Assembly (NCBI GenBank): GCA_004764695.1
Contig: SMSO01000031.1
Span: 8,055,261 to 8,119,260, forward strand
Source: Schizochytrium sp. TIO01
Taxonomy: Eukaryota > Sar > Bigyra > Thraustochytrida > Thraustochytriidae
Length of the DNA stretch: 64,000 nt
Direction: 5' to 3'
Shown here: piece by piece, positions 12,056-20,773 of the stretch
Numbering within the stretch: the first letter of the stretch is position 1
Layout of the letters: every line of letters begins with the position of its first letter
The notes under the pieces: generated by a model
What the model saw: only the letters and a program-made list of their open reading frames with translations
Databases searched by the model: none
Told to the model about the DNA's origin: nothing
Program-made: the position numbers and the translations under genes

Positions 12056-13748
12056 GAGAGCATCCATCTCCTCATCCAGCGAGACCCAGAGGGGTCCGAC
12101 TCAACATATTAGCCAGCCAGCCAGCCAGCCGACACGGTTACCCGCGAGCTGGCCAGCTCCAGAAACCCCAACCCAGGCAGCCTCGAGTTGGCATCCATCA
12201 AAGGTCGTCCAGATCATCAGACTCCAAAACTCCCTGACCAGGAACCATCTCGAGCTGCAAGCTAGATCTTCATACTATTCTCAAGAAGCGCCGCGCGTGG
12301 CCTCCTCCCGGCTCACCTGTAGGTCGCGCTTAGTCCTGTCTGTCTGTCATTCTTCCTCTCTATTTTACAGAATCGATCGCCGTATTAGCTATCGTCTTGG
12401 AGATTGGTCGATAGCTCTCATCTGTTCGTGGCTTTGCATCAATAGCTTTGTGTGAGTTGAGTTGAGTTGAGTTGAGTTGGCGAGCTATCTTTGTCTTTGG
12501 CGTGCGCGTGTCCGTCTATCAGTCTGGCTGTGAGTTTGTTTGTTTGTTTGTTTGTTTGTTTTGGTCTCCGTCAATTGTTTTCTGTTTATCTGGTTGAAAG
12601 TTTCTTTCTTTCTTTCTTTCTTTCTTCTTTCTTTCTTTCTTTCTTCTCTCTGTGCTTTGTCTCTAATCGGTGGTTTCTTTTTTGAGTGAAAGGAAAGTGT
12701 CTTTTGGAACTGGGAAGAAAGAAGGCGGCCTCTTTTGATTATTCCCTTCTTTCTCCTCTTTCTTTGTAAAACTTTTTTTCTTTCTTTTTATTAATATCGA
12801 GATAAAAAGATAAACTAAAAAGTAAAAAGTAAAAAGAAGAAGTAAAAGTAAGTTTGATAAAAAGAAAGGCCAAAGAAAGGACACTTACGAGCCCACGCGC
12901 TTCGTGGGAAGAGGCCGAGCGAGGGAGTACGCAATTCGGAAACTCGCTGTCGTGCAGGCTCGCACATACGCAGGCTCCTGGCGAGGAGGAGGTGATACCG
13001 GCAGCACTTGCCCATCCTTCTAAGATCCACCAGTAGATCGACGAGTCGATCTACAATCAACCTGCAGAGCGGATTTGCTTGGGCTTGAGGTATTCTCATT
13101 TCATTTCATTTCGTTTCGTTTCGTTTCTTCTCATTTCACCTCTTTCATTGCTTTGCTTTGCGTTGTTTACTCAATTGAGCAAAGACTAAGTGGGTGCAGA
13201 AGGTACGCGCCGCCGAGAGAGAGAACTTGAACGAGCGAGCGCGTATTTGCGTGTTTGATTATTAGCTGAGCTGAGCTGAGCTGAGCTGAGCCACGTTCTT
13301 CCTCCCACACGCGTCAGGAGTGATTGCGATTAGGTTGCAGAAGCCGTCCTGCTTCTTGGTGGTGGTAGTGTGGCGCAAAGGCTTTGTGCATTCCGACATT
13401 CACTCATTCCACGATTTATTTCATTGGCTCCACATTTTTTTCTTTTTTAATTCTGCTCTCTTCATTGCGCACGTTTTTTTTGTTTTGTTTTTGTTTTTTA
13501 TTTGTTTTTAGCTGTATAAGAAAATAGAATAAAAAAGTCGCGAGCGAATAGGGCTGAATAGGAAGAACGCTAGACACACATAAGAGTGTGAGCACGAGTT
13601 CCGATTTTCACAAGTAGCAAAAGAGCCGTAAAGGAGTATTTAATAAGAGGAAGGAAGGTCTAGCTAGATAGTGGCCATTGCAAGCAAGAACAGCAGCAGC
13701 AAATCCCAAACAACCACCTGAAGACGAGAGGTTGTTTGATCGGCAAAC
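12056..13748. repeat. Microsatellite-rich spacer and 5' region of the RGS gene
   Basis: No gene is supported. Tandem tracts follow closely: (GAGTT)n 12453-12479, (GTTT)n 12534-12560, (TTTC)n 12601-12646, mixed (ATTTC)n/(GTTTC)n 13098-13126 and (GAGCT)n 13265-13291. The last few hundred bases before 13749 are the likely promoter and 5' UTR of the RGS gene. I saw no clear TATA box there. Confidence 0.7.
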
Positions 13749-15635
13749 ATGGTGTCCTATTCTATGGTCGCGGGCGTGGTGACGCTGGGCCTGCTGTGGT
13801 CTTTCAACCTGGGCGTCGTCTACTTTCGCGAGAACCGCGAAATCAGAATTCGAGGACCTTGGGAGACCGTGGAAGTGGCGTTCTTCGTTGCGGGTCTGGC
13901 ATCATTCGGCATGCTCAACACTATTGATGAGCCTTTTATTCCTTGCTTTGGATACATGCTCTGGGGTCTGGTGCCAATGGTATTTGTCTGGCCTGCATTC
14001 TACTTATATATTATTCGGTATGCACGCTTGTATCACCTCAACCGCATGCGCTCAAAGAGCTCCAACTCATCGTCAAAGAGCGATGGTGTTGTAACTGTGG
14101 AGGGGGAGATCTACTTCCCCAAGACGACCTGCTGGAGCAGGTGCTGCGACGGAGCTGTATCATTTTCAGCGCGCATCACAGAAAAGAAGAACATCAACTT
14201 GCTTGTCAGGTTGTGGCTCGCCTGCTTTTTCATTCTAGCAAGTTGCCTTCTTGCTGTTTACAGCACCCACATGAATGATCGTGTAGTCCCTGCATCCTGG
14301 GAGGACTGTCGCGAGCACTACCCAATGTGGTATGTTTGCTTCTCAGTTATGCTTCTTGAAGGAGGCTTTTTCCTCTTTCTTCTCTTCGGTACAATCATCG
14401 ATATCGGCCGTGAGGCATCTAAGCGTGGAGATTCTCTCGGAATTCGTACCATGCTTCGGCGCATGGGCCTCGACGCTTTCCTCAGCATGATCTGCTTCCT
14501 AGTTCTAGTGCTCCTGCATTTCCTTGATCACATCGAAGGACGCTGGATTTTCATTTCATTTGTGCCTTTTATCATCACCTTCTACATTGATCTTACTTTT
14601 ATTCCCACAATGCGTGCGTTGGTAAATATGCGTAGGGCTAACCGTATCGCGCGCCAAAACGGCATTCTCGACCAAGATCACCTTAGCCAGGTACTCAAGA
14701 TTAGCGAGTGCAAAACACCTGCTGAGCTTGCACGTGTCCAGAACCTCATTCGCCTTCAGGCTTTCCTGATGACAAAAGATGGCTACCGCTCAATGCACGA
14801 GCACCTTGCCATGGAGTTTGGTCTTGAATCTCTACTCTTTGTGACTGAGGCTGTCAAGTATGCTGCTGACTTTTCCCACTTTGATGAGGACGATGACATC
14901 TCAGAGGCTGCTTCTGAGGATGAACGTAGTCTCCTTACTAAGCAAGCCTCTAAGACAAGCCGAGGTGTGCCTCCATCAGACATTGATGAAGACGAACAAT
15001 CATATGGCCCAGCTTCGTCGGTTCTTGAGTCTGAAGATGACGATGAGACCCAGACCACCGTGTCTACAAACGAAGGAAACACGCCTGTTGTGAAGATCCC
15101 GAAGCGTAAGAGGAACAAAAAGGTGGCCCTCAGCAGTGCTATGGTTCCTAAATCGTCTGTCACAGGGCATACTTTGCAAAAGAAGTTGCGCAACCAATTT
15201 CGTGGCAAGCGCCGTGAAAATGCGAAAAAATATACCTACGAGGACATGGCAAGTCGTTGCATCAAGATCTACACCAAGTTTGTCCACAACAATGCGCCAT
15301 ACCAGATTAACATTCCTGCCAGCATGCTCTCTCGTTTCCGTGGCATTGGATTTGTCACGAGAAACCTGAAAGCAGAACGTGCTAGTCTCGCAGATATCGA
15401 GACTGGGTCCACCACCAGCTCTCAGGTGGTCGAATTTGAGGCTACCCCGACAATTTTCAACGACCTTGTCATGGAGGTACTTGCAATGGTCTATCGTGAT
15501 TCTTTTCAACGTTACCTTGTTCGTAAACACAATCGTGAACTATGGGAGAAATTCGATGCCACCTCGACACAAATGGATATGCTTACAGAAAACTCCTCGC
15601 AGTACACCTCGCAGGCCTCCTCCGGGACAGACTAA
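13749..15635 (+). CDS. Seven-transmembrane RGS protein (7TM-RGS)
   Basis: The intact 628-codon frame has seven hydrophobic segments at about residues 5-26, 42-60, 66-91, 150-173, 193-220, 240-262 and 266-290, giving an extracellular N-terminus and a long cytosolic tail. The tail holds an RGS (regulator of G-protein signalling) domain. Its first half is at about 335-375 (FGLESLLFVTEAVKY resembles the E-x-x-L-x-F-x-x-E core). Its second half is at about 495-600 (YTKFVHNNAPYQINIP; FNDLVMEVLAMVYRDSFQRYL). About 120 residues of acidic, Ser-rich and then basic sequence separate the halves. Proteins of this shape in plants and fungi accelerate GTP hydrolysis by G-alpha at the plasma membrane. The start is the first ATG before TM1. 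The gene has no intron. The long insertion inside the RGS fold is unusual. Confidence 0.82.
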   Translation: MVSYSMVAGVVTLGLLWSFNLGVVYFRENREIRIRGPWETVEVAFFVAGLASFGMLNTIDEPFIPCFGYMLWGLVPMVFVWPAFYLYIIRYARLYHLNRMRSKSSNSSSKSDGVVTVEGEIYFPKTTCWSRCCDGAVSFSARITEKKNINLLVRLWLACFFILASCLLAVYSTHMNDRVVPASWEDCREHYPMWYVCFSVMLLEGGFFLFLLFGTIIDIGREASKRGDSLGIRTMLRRMGLDAFLSMICFLVLVLLHFLDHIEGRWIFISFVPFIITFYIDLTFIPTMRALVNMRRANRIARQNGILDQDHLSQVLKISECKTPAELARVQNLIRLQAFLMTKDGYRSMHEHLAMEFGLESLLFVTEAVKYAADFSHFDEDDDISEAASEDERSLLTKQASKTSRGVPPSDIDEDEQSYGPASSVLESEDDDETQTTVSTNEGNTPVVKIPKRKRNKKVALSSAMVPKSSVTGHTLQKKLRNQFRGKRRENAKKYTYEDMASRCIKIYTKFVHNNAPYQINIPASMLSRFRGIGFVTRNLKAERASLADIETGSTTSSQVVEFEATPTIFNDLVMEVLAMVYRDSFQRYLVRKHNRELWEKFDATSTQMDMLTENSSQYTSQASSGTD

Positions 15636-15833
15636 AAGAAGTCGTGAAGGAACCGTCCACGGCTTTCTTGCTTTGTCCATATTTCCTTATTCTGATTTGC
15701 TTATTCATCTGTTGCATTGAGGACCATCCTCATGAAGTTGATAAGTGCTCGAGCAAGCTTGCTTTTATGAAAGTAAAATAGTACTCTAGTTGCGCAATAA
15801 TGTTCTTTCTAGCCAGCCACAAGCCTCGTGTGA

Positions 15834-15839
15834 AATAAA
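15834..15839 (+). promoter_or_regulatory. Poly(A) signal AATAAA of the RGS gene
   Basis: An overlapping AATAAATAAA lies 199 nt after the RGS stop codon, in AT-rich 3' sequence. The stretch 15636-16116 otherwise contains no gene. Confidence 0.5.
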
Positions 15840-16116
15840 TAAACAATATTCTATTCTTGTTGTTTATGTTTCTTCTCTTTCTGTTCAAGTTATCTCTCCG
15901 GACATCCGCGCGTATGTAAGTAAGCCCCTTTTGCTTTGAAGCACACGATGTTAGCTTAACCAAAGGCTTTCAGAAACTTATATTCGATTACATTTTTACA
16001 TTTGAAAAAAAAATTCGCTTTGGAAAAGATCACTCTCTCTGCCTTGGTACAATAAATTTGGCATCAAGAAGATGCGATGACTTGAGATTGAGAATGATTT
16101 CCTGCATCATTCCGAG

Positions 16117-16335
16117 TTAATCAGTATGCGGGCAGGATTTCATGTGATCCGGGTTCGTTTGACGGCGCTTGAGCTTGTCCTCAGGCTGAGCAGCCGTGTA
16201 AGTTGCCAGCACCATCGCCCCGGCGCCACCAGCAAGGACAACCGCCAGCGGCATCATATTCGAAGAAGGCGATGCATGCGAAGCCGCTTTGTTGCTCATA
16301 GAGCGTGTTGCGATGCGCACAGCAGGGCCAAACAT
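16117..16335 (-). CDS. Small mitochondrial-type single-TM protein
   Basis: From ATG 16335 the frame encodes 72 residues. A basic N-terminus rich in Arg and Ser (VRIATRSMSNKA) resembles a mitochondrial presequence. One hydrophobic helix follows (MMPLAVVLAGGAGAMVLATY), then a short basic hydrophilic tail with K and R (DKLKRRQ) and a Cys-containing end. This layout is typical of small inner-membrane subunits or assembly factors of respiratory complexes, but I cannot name the family. An in-frame TTG two codons upstream is not a likely start. It lies convergent to the RGS gene, about 480 bp away. Confidence 0.5.
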   Translation of the reverse strand: MFGPAVRIATRSMSNKAASHASPSSNMMPLAVVLAGGAGAMVLATYTAAQPEDKLKRRQTNPDHMKSCPHTD

Positions 16336-16806
16336 TTTCAATAATTCGACTGGTTTGGCTTACAAGGTTGCAGCAAAGATCTCTTGTCTCAAGGTGAACT
16401 GTACCTAGTCTCGCTTCTTGCAAGAGAAGTCTCAAGTTGTGAGCATGAACGAAGAACTCCTGTTCAGGGTTTGCTGCTCCAAAAATCTAAATCGTTCGAC
16501 CCAAAACAAACCTGATCGACCTATCCAAAGATCTTGGAGCAAGATCTGGCACCGCACTCCATCAGCCATGGGGCACAGTGCAAGTCTCTCGAGCGCGATA
16601 GATTCACTCTGTCTCCTCCACTCACACTGACAGACTTTTACAGAGGAGAACCCGACCGCTGAAGGCTCTCGCAGGCTTCTCCACTGGCGACTGTGGTCTC
16701 TCACTCACTACAATATAATTTGTGTTTTGTATTTGGCTTACTTTTACTTCGTGCTGACACACACACTGCACCCAAATTACTTTTCTCCGACACTTCCCAC
16801 TGCACC
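16336..16806. other. Intergenic stretch between two small genes
   Basis: Open frames on both strands (70-90 codons) have no recognisable content. The stretch should hold the promoter of the minus-strand small gene and, at its right end, that of the plus-strand candidate at 16866. Confidence 0.5.
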
Positions 16807-16814
16807 TATATAAA
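16807..16814 (+). promoter_or_regulatory. TATA box (TATATAAA)
   Basis: TATATAAA lies 52 nt before ATG 16866. The spacing suits a short 5' UTR for the plus-strand ORF at 16866-17117. Confidence 0.45.
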
Positions 16815-16865
16815 CGAGTAAAAACCGAACATTTAAAATACTCCTCATATTATTTTCCAGTGAGG

Positions 16866-17117
16866 ATGCTCGTAGTGGCCACGACACGAAATACACTGGT
16901 TAGTATTGAGGCCTTTGGAGGGGAGCAGAGTTTGAGTTTTGTAGCCCAGTATCACGTCCCAACTCTGGTCCATTTTGCGACCTCGTTTCTCGTACGCAGA
17001 AGCGTCCAAAATCCGCTCCGCACAGATGCAAAAAGGGTTGCTCTGTCTGGTTTCAGAAGTTCCAGCGGCCCCCAGTTCGTCGAGAGGGAAGGCCATAATT
17101 CTGGGGTCCCAGTATGA
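16866..17117 (+). CDS. Hypothetical 83-residue protein (antisense ORF overlap)
   Basis: ATG 16866 follows a well-placed TATATAAA box (16807) and opens 83 codons to TGA. The protein starts with a short hydrophobic part (MLVVATTRNTLVSIEAFGG) and then is mixed and basic (SFLVRRSVQNPLRTDAKR). No family is recognised. The opposite strand is also open, with ATG 17096 to stop 16845 giving 83 residues with a CxxC (QCISCRGHYEHPHW). Only one of the two is likely real. The TATA box favours the plus strand, while the CxxC-containing antisense protein cannot be excluded. Confidence 0.35.
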   Translation: MLVVATTRNTLVSIEAFGGEQSLSFVAQYHVPTLVHFATSFLVRRSVQNPLRTDAKRVALSGFRSSSGPQFVEREGHNSGVPV

Positions 17118-18972
17118 CACTTGGCAAGCCTCTTGTCCTTCTTCTTTCTTTTTTCTAATTTTTTTTAATAAGAATCATCACATTCAAGTCCTAACTAATG
17201 ATGGGACATATGAAGAGGCGGTGCTGCAACCAAGGCGGCGTGGGCGACGAATCTCTAGGCCGCTGCGCGCTCAGCCAGTCAACCAGCCAGCCAGCAACGG
17301 GATCGCGAGGTCGCCTCGAGGAGGTCCTATGCCAGGCTTGGAAGGTAGGCTGCCTGTCAGTCTGTCTGTGTGTCTGTATATTTTTGCCATTTGGCAAAGG
17401 CCGTCTCCGCCCTCTCAGTCTGAACCCAACAGGGCAGGCGAAGCCAAAAACCTTGCACAGAAGCTCGCTGTGGTAGGCCCTGTGTGGGCTTCTTCGAGGG
17501 GAAGCAGCCGCAGAATGCCGCCTCTCGCTGAGAGGGGTTGCCAAGAAGCCTACAAGCGAGCGAGCCCCTCTAGTAGTGGTTTCTCCTCCACGCCATCAGC
17601 GCTGTCAGCTCACGGTATCCATCAAGTCAAGGCGAGCCACTTGACCCGATCAACCATCGCCATACAGCACGCCCGCTCAGAGCACGCAGCGAGGTGCCAT
17701 GCCGCCGTCAAGGGCGGGCAGGCCCTTGTTACTGCGCGAGGGCTCAGGCTCCGCCCCTCGCCGCAGAGGGCGCAGTTCTTGCGAGCCCCGCCCTCTCAGC
17801 GCTTGTCATATGCAATGCACGATTCCGGTGCCTCGCACCTCCCAACCTTGTTCTGGTGCGTTCGCACCACCCCTGAGCTCACATGATGCGGTAAATTGAA
17901 AAGCCAAAAGCAGAGAATGGAAACAACAACGGGTCGAAGAAAGCAGCCCACGGAAACAGGAGCTCCGCCTTCGCCCTCTCGAGCTTTCCGCTGAGTGAGG
18001 GGGGGGTGCGAAAGCGCCGGCCGGAGCGAAGGGGCGGCGAAATGCACAGCAAGCGGTTTGTAAAAGGCCCAAAGCTGCCGAGGTGCGCCTTGTGTTTGTT
18101 TGCCGTTTGCGACGTCGGGCAAATCGGTCTAAATCTTCAAAGTGAAATTCAAACTCGAATTGAAACGTTTAAATGTTTAAATGTTTAAATGCTGAAAATT
18201 CAAATGCTGAGAATTCAAATGCTGAGAATTCAAATGCTGAAAGGCGGATTTCGAAAAGGCGCCTTCGAAAAGAGGAAAGCAAAATCGAAAGCGGAGGCGA
18301 CCGCGGCGAAGCGGCGAAGGAGGACGCCGGGAGCAGCGGCGCGAAGACTGGAGAAGACACCCGAGCAAAACGGGCGTGCGTGCGTGCTTGCGTGCGTGGG
18401 CCAACAAGAAGACTCGAGAGAGGTCTGTCTGTCTGTCTGTCTGTCTAAGTCAGAAGCAAATCGGGAACAGGGCGGGCGACGGCGTAGAAAGCCTTCGCTC
18501 AATATTGTAGCGGAGACGGCGGCAGCGGCGGCTGAAGACTGAAGACTGAAGACTGAAGAGCGAAGACTGGGCACCTGAGGAGTGGGAACGAGCAGGCGAC
18601 CACGAGAAGACCAAGGTGAAGGCTGAAGAGGAGACGCCAAGGCGGTGGGGTATCCTGGCTTGAGGGCCGGGTCGAAGTTGAAGGCTGGATTTGAGTGAGC
18701 TCGAATTCGGATTTAAAGTTGAATTTGAATTTGAGCTGTTTGAAGTTGAACTTTTGGCTAAGTTGGACTTAAGACCGCCAGACCAATCGAGGCAAGCTTG
18801 GAACCGACCTGGATGCGTGGAAACATACGCCACGGTGCCTTCTATTCGTTCACGCAGGCGCCGCCGCGGAGGTGGGCTGCCGCAGCGCCTTCGCGGCCAA
18901 CGTCAGCGGCTTGAGCGTCTGAAACTCCAACAACGGCGTCTTAAACGGCTGCATCGATGCCGACCATCTTCC
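17118..18972. other. GC-rich spacer upstream of the PARP-like gene
   Basis: Several long overlapping frames on both strands (up to 303 codons, 16975-17886) are open at once. They are low-complexity, Ser/Arg/Pro-rich and lack any domain, so I treat them as chance. Short tandem repeats lie at 18166-18245, with (TGTC)n at 18422-18446 and a repeated GAAGACT unit near 18535-18555. The promoter of the next gene should lie here, but no TATA box stands out. Confidence 0.5.
18166..18245. repeat. Two nested tandem repeats (TTTAAATG units, then ATTCAAATGCTGA units)
   Basis: Three copies of an 8-bp unit (TTTAAATG) run straight into about four copies of a 15-bp unit containing ATTCAAATGCTGA. The shared AAATG core suggests one unit grew out of the other. 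Confidence 0.8.
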
Positions 18973-20736
18973 ATGGAGGTTCAAGAGGGCTCCAGCTCTG
19001 ATGTGCCTAGCGATGAGGAGCCCTCATGTGGCGACACAGACCCGCTTCCGTCAACGTATCGTGGCCTTGGCGAGGGCTCTCGATTCAGGAGACTCGGCGG
19101 CGCCTCCACCTCTCCATTTCGCACACCCCTTCCTGGGGACCTCTTCGGGGACCTCTCTAGCGCTCTCAACCTTATCCATGCATGCGCTCCTACGGCGGAG
19201 TCGCGCCTCGCTGCTCTCGAGCGTGACATATTTTCGCGCAGTGAGAGGTCGCCCAAGGTTTTGTTAAGTAGATATGCCGGATTTCGTATAGCTAGAGACG
19301 CGGCCCCTCCTGAGCCTAGTCATGGAGATTGGATTCATACGGGCTGCAATAGAAGTGCTACCAGGACCTCATCTGAGAGCAGAACTTACGACCACTATAG
19401 CTCTCATAAACAGATGCTAGCCACTCCTAGGAATAGGTATATAAGTCGCATGAGCCCCGAACGAGGAGAGCGTGCAGACACGAAAGAACGACGCTGGCAA
19501 TGCCATATCCCAAATCAAAACATTTCTAGAGCGTCACATCGAACCTCTTCCCGGTCTCACCCCTAGCTACTCGCAGGCGAGCGACCTACAGACCTCGTGC
19601 CCGCAGGACGTTCCACCGTTGAATCCCCCTCGCTCATTCTCATTACTACAGTATTCTACAGCCGCTGCCGCCGCCGCCGCAAACTGCGCAAACGTCTCTG
19701 CCCACGCTACCGCCGTCGTACGCGGTGCTTCAGCATCACTCAGTGCTACAGATCGTCTGGTACACAGCGAACCTCCGCTGTACCTCGAGCTAGGGGTAGT
19801 CAGAGTAGGGCAACAACAAGAGCGAGTCTTTAAACGTGAGAGCGGACGTCGAGGCAGCTTGGGCCAAGCAGACGCAGTAGGCTTCAAGGTTGCCGAGCAG
19901 CACCAGACTCACGTACTACCATCAATGGCAAGTGCTCAGAGTTTTGCTGAGATTGCGAGCAGATTCAACACTCCAATCAATTCACAGAATACATTTGCGA
20001 CAAGCTCAACCCCGAGCTCATCGCCTTCGTTAGAGATCTCAGGTGGGGGGGCAGCTTCTAGTACAATAACAATGGAGGGTCCCTCCCGGAGACCAAAAAA
20101 AAGGCCATCCAACGGGACAGTGATTGACCTTGTAGGAGTAGAAGCGCACCATGCTTCAGTGTTTTCGCAAGAAGGTTCCGTGGAACGGCTCAGACCTGAT
20201 AAGGTTCGCAAGCGAAAGGAGCACGATCCTGTATTCTTACCTGGGAAGCAGCACAACGCAACCGATCAATCCAGCCAGTGCATTCAGAACAGCACCAGTC
20301 ACAATAGCGACAATGACGTTGTTGTAGTGGAGTCTTCCAAGGCGGGATCTTCAAGTGTTGATATAATTGACCTACGTCTCTCCCAGCAACATGCAAATCC
20401 AAGTGTAAATAGATCTGGTGCTATGGTAGGATCTGGCTCATCCGGCATATCCCCAAATCCTATTACCCAAGACCCTGCACAGATCAGCTCGAAGCTAACT
20501 AGGGCACCTCGAACTAGCGGAAAACGCCGAAACCCGCCGCGATCTGAGGCTTTTATCAACAGAGTTGTCTCTACGGCTGGGAAACAACCTGCTTCTTCTT
20601 CGTCTTCATCTTCCTCCTCCTCCTCCTCCTCCTCCTCCTCCTCCTCCTCCTCCTCCACCACCACCAACAACAACAACAACAACAACCCTCCTCCTCTTCC
20701 TCCTCCTCTTCCTCCTCCTCCTCCACCACCACCACC

Positions 20737-20773
<37 letters not shown>

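Noticed and set aside
16975-17886. 303-codon plus-strand ORF
   Set aside because: Low-complexity, no domain, other frames open too, crosses a T-rich intron-like stretch. Likely chance in GC-rich DNA.
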